Shown piece by piece: positions 52,450 through 61,560 of a stretch of 64,000 nucleotides of DNA. Position 1 is the stretch's first letter. Each line of letters starts with the position of its first letter. The notes under the pieces were generated by a model. It searched no databases, was not told the origin of the DNA, and saw only the letters and a program-made list of their open reading frames with translations. The DNA is from Runella limosa DSM 17973. Its GTDB lineage: Bacteria > Bacteroidota > Bacteroidia > Cytophagales > Spirosomataceae. Where the stretch lies: positions 1 through 64,000 of the forward strand of contig NZ_KI519429.1 in NCBI RefSeq assembly GCF_000482465.1. The letters run 5' to 3'. The position numbers and the translations under genes are program-made.

Positions 52450-52989
52450 ATGACTGAAAAACAAGAGCTTATTTTGGTAACCGCCCTTCGGCTTTTTGCC
52501 GAAAAAGGGTTTGACACCACCCCCACAAGCCTCATTGCTAAAGAAGCGGGCGTATCGGAAGGGTTGATTTTTCGCCATTTTACCAACAAAGACGGCCTTA
52601 TGGACGCCATCGTCGCCATGAGCGAAGAGCGACTTAGCGCCAATGCCGAGCGTATTTTACAGTTGTCCAACCCCATTGATCAAATCCACGCTACGCTCGA
52701 ACTACCCGTTAAGCTTTTTCAGGAAGAGCGTGAATTTTGGATGCTACAGTTTTCACTCAAGTGGCAGAAAAAATACAAGAACCAAACCTACACCCCAAGC
52801 CCTGCGCACCTAAAAGTGATCCAAGCACTTACCGATGGTTTTCGGGCGCTCGGATACGCACAACCCGAACAAGAAGTAAAGATTTTAATGATGCTTTTAG
52901 ACGGTTTTAGTCACCAACTTGCCCTTTCTCCGTCTCCAGAGTACATTGAAACTACCCTCGCTTTTCTTAAAAGTAAATACCCCAACTAA
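52450..52989 (+). CDS. TetR-family transcriptional regulator
   Basis: The product is 179 aa. The N-terminal helix-turn-helix is TPTSLIAKEAGVSEGLIFRH, then FTNKDGLMDAIV. The C-terminal part is an all-helical ligand-binding domain. It is followed by the MBL-fold gene after 9 bp, so it probably controls that operon, either by autoregulation or by responding to a lipid-like ligand. The ATG at 52450 is the only reasonable start. Confidence 0.9.
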   Translation: MTEKQELILVTALRLFAEKGFDTTPTSLIAKEAGVSEGLIFRHFTNKDGLMDAIVAMSEERLSANAERILQLSNPIDQIHATLELPVKLFQEEREFWMLQFSLKWQKKYKNQTYTPSPAHLKVIQALTDGFRALGYAQPEQEVKILMMLLDGFSHQLALSPSPEYIETTLAFLKSKYPN

Positions 52990-52998
52990 CACCGACAA

Positions 52999-54105
52999 AT
53001 GTCTCGCAAATTCAAAAAAACCATGATGACAACCCTTCTCATTTTAGCCGCCCTCGCTTTGGGAGGTTATTTTTACATGCAACAGCCGCAATTTGGGCGA
53101 AATCCTGAGGGAGCGCACCTTGAGAAAATCAAAAAATCGTCTCATTACAAAGAAAAAGGTTTCCAAAATCAACACCTTACCCCCGACCTTGCCGAAGGCA
53201 CTACCTACTGGGATATTCTCAAAGCCTATTTTGTCAAAGTCGAAAATAAAGAGCCTAACCAACCCCTCCCGTCGGTTAAAACCGATTTAAAAAATCTTCC
53301 CAACGATGCTCCTTCGGTGGTTTGGTTTGGACATTCATCGTATTTCTTAAAGGTTGAAGGAAAAACTATTTTGGTAGATCCTGTTTTTAGTGGAAATGCC
53401 TCACCTGTTTCTTTTTTTGGTTCCAACTACGGCGGCAGTAATGTCTATTCCTTGGATGATTTTCCACCCATCGACCTCCTCATTATTTCACACGACCACT
53501 ACGACCACCTCGACTACCCAACCGTCAAAGCCCTTCAACCCAAAGTAAAACAAGTAGTTACATCGCTGGGTGTAGGGTCGCACTTACAACATTGGGGTTA
53601 TTCTCCTTCACAAATCAATGAGTTAGACTGGTGGGAAAACACAACCGTTGCCGATTCGTTAGAAATCACCGCCGCGCCCGCCCGCCATTTTTCGGGCAGA
53701 GGGTTTAAACGTGCCCAAACGTTTTGGTCATCCTTTATTTTAAAAACACCCCAATACAACCTGTACCTTGGGGGAGATTCAGGATATGACACCCATTTTA
53801 AAGAAATTGGCGAGAAATACGGGCCGTTTGACTTAGCGATTTTGGAATGTGGCCAGTACAATCACATGTGGAAATACATTCACATGATGCCCGAAGAAGT
53901 AGCCCAAGCAGCCGTTGAACTAAAAGCAAAAACACTTTTACCCGTTCACTGGGCCAAGTTTACCTTAGGTCTCCATCCGTGGATGGAACCCATCGAGCGT
54001 GTTACCAAAAAAGCACAAGCGCTAAACGTTCCAATAACAACCCCTATGATTGGCGAAGTGGTACAAATTAATCGCCATTATCCTAACAAGGCTTGGTGGA
54101 AATAA
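52999..54105 (+). CDS. Membrane-anchored MBL-fold hydrolase (NAPE-PLD/UlaG-like)
   Basis: The product is 368 aa. One N-terminal helix (MTTLLILAALALGGYFY) anchors it. The metallo-beta-lactamase motif HDHYDH (residues 165-170) is preceded by VVWFGHSSYFLKVEGKTILV and followed by LYLGGDSGYDTHF and LLPVHWAKFTLG, the two-metal site of the NAPE-hydrolysing phospholipase D/UlaG group. It may hydrolyse phospholipid- or lactone-type bonds in the periplasm or on the inner membrane. It follows the TetR gene by 9 bp and ends before a bidirectional terminator. Confidence 0.85.
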   Translation: MSRKFKKTMMTTLLILAALALGGYFYMQQPQFGRNPEGAHLEKIKKSSHYKEKGFQNQHLTPDLAEGTTYWDILKAYFVKVENKEPNQPLPSVKTDLKNLPNDAPSVVWFGHSSYFLKVEGKTILVDPVFSGNASPVSFFGSNYGGSNVYSLDDFPPIDLLIISHDHYDHLDYPTVKALQPKVKQVVTSLGVGSHLQHWGYSPSQINELDWWENTTVADSLEITAAPARHFSGRGFKRAQTFWSSFILKTPQYNLYLGGDSGYDTHFKEIGEKYGPFDLAILECGQYNHMWKYIHMMPEEVAQAAVELKAKTLLPVHWAKFTLGLHPWMEPIERVTKKAQALNVPITTPMIGEVVQINRHYPNKAWWK

Positions 54106-54128
54106 CTTTTGGTGAGGTATTCCCAAAT

Positions 54129-54167
54129 AAAAAGCGCTTCTAAGTTTGATACTCAGAAGCGCTTTTT
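54129..54167. terminator. Bidirectional terminator
   Basis: AAAAAGCGCTTCT (54129-54141) pairs with AGAAGCGCTTTTT (54155-54167). It lies between the convergent MBL (stop 54105) and NifU-like (stop 54224) genes and has a T run on both strands. Confidence 0.85.
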
Positions 54168-54223
54168 GCTTTGAATGAGTACGATGCTCACTCCGCTATG
54201 CTATCAAAATGAAGACTTTTTCC

Positions 54224-54472
54224 TTAAAATGCAGGCGTTAGGTTGAGGGCTTCTACTTTTTTGATTTCGGGTACCGATTTCAAAATAGCCTCTTCCAAGC
54301 CTGCCTTAAACGTCATTGAAGACATAGGACAAGCACTACAAGCACCCGTGAGCTCCAACATTACGGTCATGTCATCCGTAATTTCTTTCACTTTGACGTT
54401 GCCCCCATCCGCCTCCAAATACGGACGAATGCTATTGAGGGCATTTTCCACGCGTGATTTTAATTCTTCCAT
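54224..54472 (-). CDS. NifU-like Fe-S scaffold protein
   Basis: The product is 82 aa, a NifU C-terminal domain: LEADGGNVKVKEI followed by the Fe-S motif GACSACPMS with Cys45 and Cys48. It assembles or carries a labile cluster for transfer to apo-proteins. It lies 74 bp downstream of the Mrp ATPase gene on the same strand, a common pairing, so the two probably work together in Fe-S delivery. Confidence 0.92.
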   Translation of the reverse strand: MEELKSRVENALNSIRPYLEADGGNVKVKEITDDMTVMLELTGACSACPMSSMTFKAGLEEAILKSVPEIKKVEALNLTPAF

Positions 54473-54546
54473 GAATGTTTGTATTAACCTGTGATTAAAA
54501 CGCTAATATGTACATTTTTTCATTGCCAATCAAGGTTCGGACTTTT

Positions 54547-55653
54547 CTACACCCGAATCTCGACCTGTTTGGTTTTGGCCTGAGTCGCATTCCGAATGGC
54601 CACCTGCTGCGCCAAACTTTCGGCTGCTTCTTGAAATGCAGCTTTTGTAATTTCATCTTCACTCAAAAACGCTGGGCGGCCTTCATCTCCTCCTTCACGA
54701 ATCCCCTGTACCAACGGAATTTGCCCAATGACTGGAACATCAAACTTTGACGCAAGTTCTTTTCCTCCATCTTTTCCAAACAAGAAATACTTATTGTTGG
54801 GAAGTTCGGCAGGGGTAAAATAGGCCATATTTTCAACGACCCCAAGCACAGGAACATTGATTTGCGGCTGACGGAACATTGCCAAACCTTTGATGGCATC
54901 GGCCAAGGCAACCTTCTGAGGCGTTGTCACAATTACTGCTCCCGTAACGGGCAATGCTTGCACCAACGTCAAGTGAATGTCACTTGTGCCAGGCGGCAGG
55001 TCAATCAACAAATAATCTAATTCGCCCCATTCTACATCACCAATCAACTGTCGCAATGCCGTACTCGCCATCGGGCCGCGCCAAACAGTGGCACTTTCGG
55101 CAGGCACTAAGAAGCCCATCGAAATCAGTTTGATTCCCCATTGCTGAATCGGCATCATCAGGTTGCGCCCATCACGCGTCACAATGCGAGGCTGCATATC
55201 TTCGGCGCCAAACATCACAGGCATCGAAGGCCCGTAAATATCAGCATCCAAAATGCCTACTTTTGCCCCCGCACGCAACAACGCCATGGCCAAATTGGCC
55301 GTCACCGTCGATTTTCCTACACCTCCTTTGCCTGATGCTATGGCAATGATATTTTTTACTTGTGGCATCACAGGCCCGCCCGAACGAGTGGTCGTAATAT
55401 CGGCCGTCATGTTCACATTGACCCGAATATGATCGCCAAAAAACTTATGAATGGCATCCGTACAATCTTTGCGGATGAGTTCTTTCAACGGGCAAGCGGG
55501 AGTCGTTAGCACCACCGTAAAACTTACCAAGTCAAGCCCTGTTTCTACGTCTCGAATCATGCCGAGCGTTACAAGGTCTTTTTTAAGATCTGGCTCTTGT
55601 ACAGTACTGAGCGCTTGAAGTATTTTTTCTTTGTTAATCGTTAGGTCACCCAT
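54547..55653 (-). CDS. Mrp/ApbC-family Fe-S carrier ATPase
   Basis: The product is 368 aa. An N-terminal MIP18/DUF59 domain (EPDLKKDLVTLGMIRDVE) is followed by the deviant Walker A SGKGGVGKSTVTANLA near residue 107 and DADIYGPSMPVMFG. DYLLIDLPPGTSDIHLT carries the Walker B-like Asp. It binds and transfers Fe-S clusters in the cytoplasm. It is followed by the NifU-like gene; the start ATG at 55653 gives the usual length. Confidence 0.93.
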   Translation of the reverse strand: MGDLTINKEKILQALSTVQEPDLKKDLVTLGMIRDVETGLDLVSFTVVLTTPACPLKELIRKDCTDAIHKFFGDHIRVNVNMTADITTTRSGGPVMPQVKNIIAIASGKGGVGKSTVTANLAMALLRAGAKVGILDADIYGPSMPVMFGAEDMQPRIVTRDGRNLMMPIQQWGIKLISMGFLVPAESATVWRGPMASTALRQLIGDVEWGELDYLLIDLPPGTSDIHLTLVQALPVTGAVIVTTPQKVALADAIKGLAMFRQPQINVPVLGVVENMAYFTPAELPNNKYFLFGKDGGKELASKFDVPVIGQIPLVQGIREGGDEGRPAFLSEDEITKAAFQEAAESLAQQVAIRNATQAKTKQVEIRV

Positions 55654-55758
55654 TGTAATGACGGTATCCCTAGTTCGGGTACACTTTTGCTATGATAGGA
55701 CTGGTCAATTTTTTTAACTAACCCCAAAAGTACAAGGAAAGTTTGCTAAACCCCTAAC

Positions 55759-55996
55759 ACCGTCCTTGAAAACAGGTTGAACGCATTAAAAAAAGTAGCC
55801 TCAGCGAGGCTAAATCTTAGTAGAAAAAAAGGGTAAAGGCCATCCAAAAGCCCCATCGGGGTGACATCTTTCACCGAACGTCGGCCGCCCCGACGAAGGT
55901 TTTTTGGGGGGGGATTTGATTCATTTTTCTACGAAGATTTAGCTCCTCTGGAGCAATCAACAGCTACTCTAGAATGCGTTCAACCGTCCTTGAAAA
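55759..55996. mobile_element. MITE-like structured element
   Basis: Perfect 12-bp terminal inverted repeats GTTGAACGCATT (55776-55787) and AATGCGTTCAAC (55973-55984) are flanked by the direct repeat ACCGTCCTTGAAAA (55759-55772 and 55983-55996, the right copy overlapping the inverted repeat by 2 bp). Inside are several hairpins: AGCCTCAGCGAGGCT (55797-55811), CGTCGG/CCGACG (55879-55895), and GCTCC/GGAGC (55942-55954). A longer inverted pair also lies at 55809-55828 and 55924-55943, with one mismatch. No ORF of note is inside. It lies in the gap between the Mrp gene and the sugar dehydrogenase gene. Confidence 0.65.
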
Positions 55997-56034
55997 GTAG
56001 ATTTGGCTCAGATTACGTATAACCTGAGCCACGA

Positions 56035-57468
56035 TTATTTTTTCACGGGTACTAAACGAAATACAAAACCTGGATCTTCAACCCCTACATAGATATAACC
56101 GTCGCGACCCATTTGTACGTTGCGCAAACGACCGAGGTTTTCGAGCAAAATTTCCTCTTTTACTACTTTTCCGTTTTCCATTTTACAACGGTTGAGGTAC
56201 TTAAAACGAAGCGAACCTACCAACAAGTCGCCCTTCCAAGCAGGGTATTTATCGCCCGTCACAAACGCCATCCCGCTCGGGCCAATCGACGGAATCCAGT
56301 ACAAATTAGGCTGCGCCATGCCTTCTTTGGCCGTTAGTGGCGTCAACACCGTTCCGTCGTAATTGATACCGTACGAAATCGTAGGCCAACCGTAGTTGAC
56401 ATTTTTTCGAATCAAATTCAACTCATCGCCACCGCGTGGGCCGTGTTCATGTTCCCACATTTCGCCCGTCGTAGGGTGCATGGCCAAACCTTGCGGATTG
56501 CGATGCCCAAACGAGTATATCGACGCAATCGCTTTGTCTTGTTTGACATACGGATTATCGGCAGGAATGCTTCCATCGTCATTGATTCGGTGAATTTTTC
56601 CACAGGCATTTTCAACCGACTGCGGAAAGAGCGGCTGGTGCTGCCCACGATCACCCACTGATACAAACAAGAAGCCGTTACGATCAAACTCCAAACGTGA
56701 ACCATAATGGTGGCGCGTTTTTAAGTAAGGCAATGCCTCAAAAATTACTTTTTGGTCGGTTAGCATGTTTCCCATGAGTCGGGCACGCATAACGGCCGTG
56801 GTAGAAAGTTTTGTTCCATCAACCGTTTTAAAAGCCGAATAAGAGAAATAAATCAGTTGGTTTTGGGCAAATTTAGGGTGAAGTTCCACATCAAGTAGTC
56901 CCCCCTGACCTTCGGCCAGCACCTCAGGCCCACCCGTTACTTTTTCCTTCTGTTTATCTCTATCCACCCGATAAATACTGCCGTTACGGTCGGTAATGAG
57001 CATATCACCATCGGGCAAAAATGTCATTCCCCACGCACTACTCAACCCACTGGCAATGGTGTCGAGTTTCACGGTCATATCTTCCGATGTAAAAATATTT
57101 GATTTAGGTTTTGACGCAAAGCTGTACTTGCTTGCTTTATCGAGTCCCTCCAAAATATAGTCGGCTAAGGCGTTGATATCCTCTTTTTTGAGCGACTTCC
57201 CCCACGCAGGCATCCCATTGTCGGGGTAGCCGTTGGTGATACTTTTGATTAAATCGTCCTTCGTTTTGCCATGTTTCCACTGGCGATCTACAAACATTTC
57301 TACTTTTTCGCCGTGACAACCTGAGCAGAAATTTTTGTAGTTGTTGGCAGCCGTTTCAAAAGCGGCAGGTGTAGCCACATACTCGGTGGTGGGCTGGGGT
57401 TGATGCGTCAGTTGGCTGGCCAAAATCACGGTTGCCGCCACTGAGCTAATCGCTGCGTATTTAAACAT
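56035..57468 (-). CDS. Cytochrome c - PQQ-type sugar dehydrogenase fusion
   Basis: The product is 477 aa. A signal-type N-terminus is followed by a class I cytochrome c domain with CSGCH (Cys48, Cys51, His52) and an axial Met in GMPAWGKSL (about residue 90). From about 130 on is a six-bladed soluble-glucose-dehydrogenase-like propeller (GMTFLPDGDMLITDRNGSIY, GHRNPQGLAMHPTTGEMWEH, GGDELNLIRKNVNYGW). It oxidises a sugar or similar alcohol in the periplasm and passes electrons through its own haem. The substrate is unknown. No obvious operon partner is present. Confidence 0.88.
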   Translation of the reverse strand: MFKYAAISSVAATVILASQLTHQPQPTTEYVATPAAFETAANNYKNFCSGCHGEKVEMFVDRQWKHGKTKDDLIKSITNGYPDNGMPAWGKSLKKEDINALADYILEGLDKASKYSFASKPKSNIFTSEDMTVKLDTIASGLSSAWGMTFLPDGDMLITDRNGSIYRVDRDKQKEKVTGGPEVLAEGQGGLLDVELHPKFAQNQLIYFSYSAFKTVDGTKLSTTAVMRARLMGNMLTDQKVIFEALPYLKTRHHYGSRLEFDRNGFLFVSVGDRGQHQPLFPQSVENACGKIHRINDDGSIPADNPYVKQDKAIASIYSFGHRNPQGLAMHPTTGEMWEHEHGPRGGDELNLIRKNVNYGWPTISYGINYDGTVLTPLTAKEGMAQPNLYWIPSIGPSGMAFVTGDKYPAWKGDLLVGSLRFKYLNRCKMENGKVVKEEILLENLGRLRNVQMGRDGYIYVGVEDPGFVFRLVPVKK

Positions 57469-57560
57469 GTTTGAAATAGATAGGGGTTGGTTTTTTGATG
57501 TAAATTAAGTAGAAATCCTGTTGTCTTTAACCAATTTCCCCAAAATTGGTTTTCCATCCT

Positions 57561-57686
57561 GCGTGAGAAGGGTTGCTCACAACCCGACTCGCTACCTCAA
57601 AAGCAATTTTAATATCAGGAAATTACTCGGGTTGTGAGCAACCCTCAGCACGATAATTACTCGGGTTGTGAGCAACCCTCTGCACG
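57561..57686. repeat. Hairpin-bearing short repeats (three copies of GGGTTG-N4-CAACCC)
   Basis: AATTACTCGGGTTGTGAGCA-type 32-bp units lie at 57621-57652 and 57655-57686, one mismatch apart, and an inverted copy of the hairpin GGGTTGCTCACAACCC lies at 57570-57585. The three hairpins fill most of the gap before the HAD gene. This is the gap of more than 300 bp between 57468 and 57835; no further gene is seen in it. Confidence 0.75.
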
Positions 57687-57834
57687 GTAACCCAACCCTT
57701 CCCACATTAACGTAAAAGCAATATAGTGTCAGAAAAGGTAAACAAAGTCGTAGCGTCAATTGAGAAAGAGGCATTACTTTTGTAGCTTCAAAACAATCCA
57801 GCGGAGCTTTTTCTCAAAAGTTTCCATTTACGAA

Positions 57835-58494
57835 ATGACAGACATTGCAGTAATCTTTGACATGGACGGCGTTATTGCCGACACCAACCCCACTCACAAC
57901 ATCGCTTGGCGTAAATTTTTGGACCAATACGCCATCGTTCCGACCGAAGAAGAGCTCCAAAACCACATGTATGGCAAGCACAACAGCTACATTTTGAGCT
58001 ATTTTTTCAAAAAAAACGTAGAAGGAGCCGAACTTACTCAACTCCAATTTGAAAAAGAAGCGCTTTTCCGCGAGTTATATGCTTCCATTGCCGAGCCGAT
58101 TTCTGGGCTCTTGCCTTTTTTGAAAGACCTCAAGCAAAATAATGTCAAAACAGGTATTGCTACTTCTGCCCCATTTGAAAACTTAGATATGATGGTGGAA
58201 CGCATTCCATTGTTGGGGCAAATAATGGAATCAATGCTCTCAGAAAGGGACGTTACCCAGCACAAACCCAACCCAGAAGTTTACCTCAAAAGCGCCGAAC
58301 GTTTGGGAATTTCTCCTGACCGCTGCGTGGTTTTTGAAGACTCAGTTTCGGGAGTAAAAGCAGGACTCGCCGCAGGCATGAAAGTTGTGGGTGTTACTAC
58401 CTCGCATAGTCCGAATGAGCTTCCGCCCTGTAGTGCTTATATTGCCAATTACGATTCGTTGAACTTCGATTTCGTAAAACAATTGCTTTCTTAA
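57835..58494 (+). CDS. HAD-superfamily phosphatase/phosphomutase (beta-phosphoglucomutase-like)
   Basis: The product is 219 aa from the ATG at 57835; the frame is open to 57760 but lacks homology-like sequence there. FDMDGVIADTN carries the nucleophile Asp9 and acid Asp11. GIATSAPFENLD is motif II, HKPNPEVYLKSAERLGI motif III (Lys), and VFEDSVSGVKAGLAAGMKVV motif IV. It is cytoplasmic, acting on a phosphorylated sugar or similar. It is followed by an MFS gene after 6 bp, which may import the same sugar. Confidence 0.88.
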   Translation: MTDIAVIFDMDGVIADTNPTHNIAWRKFLDQYAIVPTEEELQNHMYGKHNSYILSYFFKKNVEGAELTQLQFEKEALFRELYASIAEPISGLLPFLKDLKQNNVKTGIATSAPFENLDMMVERIPLLGQIMESMLSERDVTQHKPNPEVYLKSAERLGISPDRCVVFEDSVSGVKAGLAAGMKVVGVTTSHSPNELPPCSAYIANYDSLNFDFVKQLLS

Positions 58495-58500
58495 TTTGGT

Positions 58501-59658
58501 ATGACAACTCACTTAAAAACGTACTTTACCAACCAGCGCAGCCTGGCCATTGGAGCTATCTTTGCGTCGGTGGGGTTTCTGTTTGGAAATTGGGTCACGT
58601 GGATTCCTTTTGTTAAACAAAAATATGGCTTAGACGATGCGCAGCTTGGCATGCTCTTGTTGAGTTTGCCCTTGGCTTCGACGCTCACTAACCCTCTTTC
58701 TACGCTGGTTATCAATCGTTTCGGCATGAGAACCACCACCCTTGGTGGACTCGCGGGGATGGCCTTGGTTTATCTACTGCCTGTCAATGTTCCTGCACTT
58801 TGGATGACCTCCATTGCACTCGGACTTTTAGGCATTGGCATTGCCTTTACCAACGTAGCCATGAATACCTGCGTTACGGCGATTGAAAAACAAGACGGGA
58901 CGTTTATTATGTCCACGTCACATGGCATGTTCAGCGGCGGCGGGATGATAGGTTCGGCTTTGGCCAGTGTCTTGATGGGCTTTAAAGTCCCTCCTGCGGT
59001 ACACGTTTCCATCATCACCCTCACAATTCTAACCATCATTGTTTTGGCTCGGCCCATCATCATGGGCATTCACGAAGAAAAGCTCAAAAGCGAAGGAGGT
59101 GCTAAATTTGCTTGGCCCAACCGCGTATTGGTGGGGATGATTGCCATCTCACTTTGTACCAACATCACCGAAGGTACCATGTCTGATTGGACGGCTGTTT
59201 ACATGCGTGAGGTGGTAGAAGCCAACGACTTTTTTATTGGTTGGGGTTTTGCTTGTTATGCTTTTTTTATGGCTTCTGGACGGTTTATTGGTGATGCGCT
59301 TATTCCACAATACGGCAGCCGAAAAGTGCTTGTTACGGGTGGAATCATCGCCGCATCAGGCATTCTCATTGCCGTGTTTTTCCCCTATACCCTCACGGCT
59401 ATTTTAGGCTTTGGGTTGGTTGGAGCAGGCGTATCGTGTGGAGCACCTATTTTATACGGAAGTGCAGCCCGCGTCCCAGGCATGGCAAAAGGCGCTGGAC
59501 TAGCCACCATGAATACTTTTAGCTTGGCAGGTTTTTTAGCTGGCCCAGCCCTCATTGGCCTCATTTCCAACGCCGTCAGCCTTTCATTTGCCATCGGCAT
59601 CGTGGCCATCTTAGCCCTCATTTGGTCATTACTTTCCAACAAAGCCCAGTTGTACTAA
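58501..59658 (+). CDS. MFS transporter (YbjJ-like)
   Basis: The product is 385 aa with 12 predicted helices. The MFS signature-like loop is NRFGMRTTTLGGLAGM, with a second related loop in the C-terminal half (PQYGSRKVLVTGG). It starts 6 bp after the HAD gene, so the pair may import and dephosphorylate or isomerise a small sugar-type molecule. Substrate unknown. The next gene follows after 10 bp. Confidence 0.85.
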   Translation: MTTHLKTYFTNQRSLAIGAIFASVGFLFGNWVTWIPFVKQKYGLDDAQLGMLLLSLPLASTLTNPLSTLVINRFGMRTTTLGGLAGMALVYLLPVNVPALWMTSIALGLLGIGIAFTNVAMNTCVTAIEKQDGTFIMSTSHGMFSGGGMIGSALASVLMGFKVPPAVHVSIITLTILTIIVLARPIIMGIHEEKLKSEGGAKFAWPNRVLVGMIAISLCTNITEGTMSDWTAVYMREVVEANDFFIGWGFACYAFFMASGRFIGDALIPQYGSRKVLVTGGIIAASGILIAVFFPYTLTAILGFGLVGAGVSCGAPILYGSAARVPGMAKGAGLATMNTFSLAGFLAGPALIGLISNAVSLSFAIGIVAILALIWSLLSNKAQLY

Positions 59659-59668
59659 GACTTCCCAA

Positions 59669-60469
59669 ATGCTCCCCACCCACACTTTTACCTTTTCGCT
59701 ACCCGTTTGGCGACTTATTTTTGACACAATTCCTGCGGAGACAACGTCTTCTTTATTGGCGGTTGAACTTCGGAGCAAGTCGGGGGTTGAATGGGCGGTA
59801 ATTGACGTAGAAAATAATGCTGTTCGTTGGCAAAAAACAATCGCTGATACCGATTGGTGGACCAGCCTGATTGGGTTTTATTCGGGGGTTTTGTTGTTTC
59901 ATACGTATGCAGGTAGCGAACAACCCGCTCCCAAATCACTATTGGCCATCAACGCCGAAACGGGCGCATTGCTTTGGAAGCTAGACGGGTATTCCTTTGT
60001 AGCTACCAACGGACAGTTGCTCCAAACTGCACAGACCCAAAGCGATTTGCAGCTAAACATCACGCACAGGCATTTACGAGACGGAAGCCTTTCGGCAGCT
60101 TCCGTCCTTGAGCAACCAGCTACGAATGCTTCTTGGCGCTTTCCTACCGAACACCCCGAAAGCAGCCCGTACTATTCGGTTATCGGTCAGTTTATCCAAA
60201 AAATAATTGGCAAAACACCCCAAAAAGCCCTAAATTATGGGGAAATTGGTGGACATATTTTGTTTTTTCAGTATCTTTACCACGCTAACGCAACTGCTCT
60301 ATCCCGCTCTATCTTGGTCGTAAATACATCAAAAACGGTGCTTCACCACGAAACCCTTGAAACCGACGTGACGAGTACTGCTTTTGGTGAGTCTTTTTAC
60401 AATGAGCACCATTTAGTGTATTTGAAAAATTTACAAGAATTAGTCGTTATAAAATTGCCGAAACCATGA
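59669..60469 (+). CDS. DUF4905-family protein
   Basis: The product is 266 aa. It has the Bacteroidota-specific DUF4905 layout: PVWRLIFDTIPAETTSSLLA, VIDVENNAVRWQ, LLAINAETGALLWKLDGYSF. The repeating VxWxxxxxD pattern suggests a propeller-like fold. No signal peptide is seen. It overlaps the LysM protein gene by 4 bp (ATGA), so the two are translated together. Function unknown. Confidence 0.75.
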   Translation: MLPTHTFTFSLPVWRLIFDTIPAETTSSLLAVELRSKSGVEWAVIDVENNAVRWQKTIADTDWWTSLIGFYSGVLLFHTYAGSEQPAPKSLLAINAETGALLWKLDGYSFVATNGQLLQTAQTQSDLQLNITHRHLRDGSLSAASVLEQPATNASWRFPTEHPESSPYYSVIGQFIQKIIGKTPQKALNYGEIGGHILFFQYLYHANATALSRSILVVNTSKTVLHHETLETDVTSTAFGESFYNEHHLVYLKNLQELVVIKLPKP

Positions 60470-61521
60470 TTACGCGAGTTGGATGTTGCCTTGTAGTAGT
60501 AGCGCTGTTGATGGGAGCAAAGGCCATGGCTTCTCCCTTTACATTCGACTCTACGGGCATCGAGAATAAAAATGGGAAAACGTACGTCATTCACAAAGTA
60601 GAACCTGGCCAAACCCTCTACGCAGTGATGCGTAAGTACCAAACCACCATTAAGGCATTGAAAGATGCCAACCCAGGAATGAAGGACAACCTTTCCGTTG
60701 GGCAAGTGGTGCGTGTCCCTGCCCGCTCGGGCGGTTCACCAGCAAAAACCGCCGCCAAAGAACCCGAAAAGACGGATAAAAAACCCGAAGGAAGTAAGCT
60801 CGTTCTTGATTACGAAATTCAGTCGAAGACCTCTCCCGTTGTCAAAGTAGATGAAGACAAAAGCAAAGAGGGTGACACCAAACCTACCGCCACCCCGACG
60901 GAAGAACCCGAAAAGGAAGACGTAAAACCTGCCCCCATTTCGGCACCTAAAACAGGCTTACACAAAGTAGAAGGCGGACAATCGCTGTACGGAATTGCGA
61001 TTAAATATGGCGTATTGATGGCTGATATCCGTCGTTGGAACGGACTTACCTCTGACCAACTTCGCTCGGGGCAAGAGTTGATTGTTTCGGAAAATACTTA
61101 TCAAGATTATCTCAAGAAGAACAAATTGGATTCGGTGAAACTGACCGAAGCCAAAAAGCCAAGCGAAGAGAAATTGCCTCCGCCGCCCGTTCGCCCCGAA
61201 GACCCGACTAATGCCAATCTGCCCGAACCTAAAATTGCCAACACAGGCAAACGTATCATGGAAACGGGAGTAGCAGAGGTATTGGACGGCACCGACAACA
61301 ACAGCAAATATTTAGCCCTCCACCGCACCGCACCCGTGGGGTCGTTGATTCAGGTCAAAAACATGAACAATAGCCAAAGTGTTTGGGTCAAAGTGATTGG
61401 CAAACTTCCTGATATCAGCGCCAACAACCGCATTATTATCAAATTGTCGGCCCGTGCTCAAGAAAAACTTTCGCCAGGAGGCAAACAATTTATTGCCGAA
61501 ATCAGCTATTTGGCGCAATAA
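60466..61521 (+). CDS. LysM peptidoglycan-binding protein with DPBB end domain
   Basis: The product is 351 aa. A signal peptide (1-22, ending KAMA) precedes two LysM motifs, at residues about 33-78 (HKVEPGQTLYAVMRKYQTTI) and about 165-210 (HKVEGGQSLYGIAIKYGVLM), joined by a Pro/Glu/Lys-rich linker. The C-terminal 90 residues (TAPVGSLIQVKNMNNSQSVW, then VKVIGKLP) are a double-psi beta-barrel like RlpA. It is a periplasmic or cell-wall protein probably acting on or binding peptidoglycan glycan strands. It overlaps the DUF4905 gene by 4 bp. Confidence 0.85.
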   Translation: MITRVGCCLVVVALLMGAKAMASPFTFDSTGIENKNGKTYVIHKVEPGQTLYAVMRKYQTTIKALKDANPGMKDNLSVGQVVRVPARSGGSPAKTAAKEPEKTDKKPEGSKLVLDYEIQSKTSPVVKVDEDKSKEGDTKPTATPTEEPEKEDVKPAPISAPKTGLHKVEGGQSLYGIAIKYGVLMADIRRWNGLTSDQLRSGQELIVSENTYQDYLKKNKLDSVKLTEAKKPSEEKLPPPPVRPEDPTNANLPEPKIANTGKRIMETGVAEVLDGTDNNSKYLALHRTAPVGSLIQVKNMNNSQSVWVKVIGKLPDISANNRIIIKLSARAQEKLSPGGKQFIAEISYLAQ

Positions 61522-61560
61522 CAACACGGCTACTTTTTAGCCTTACAAATGCGTTGATGA

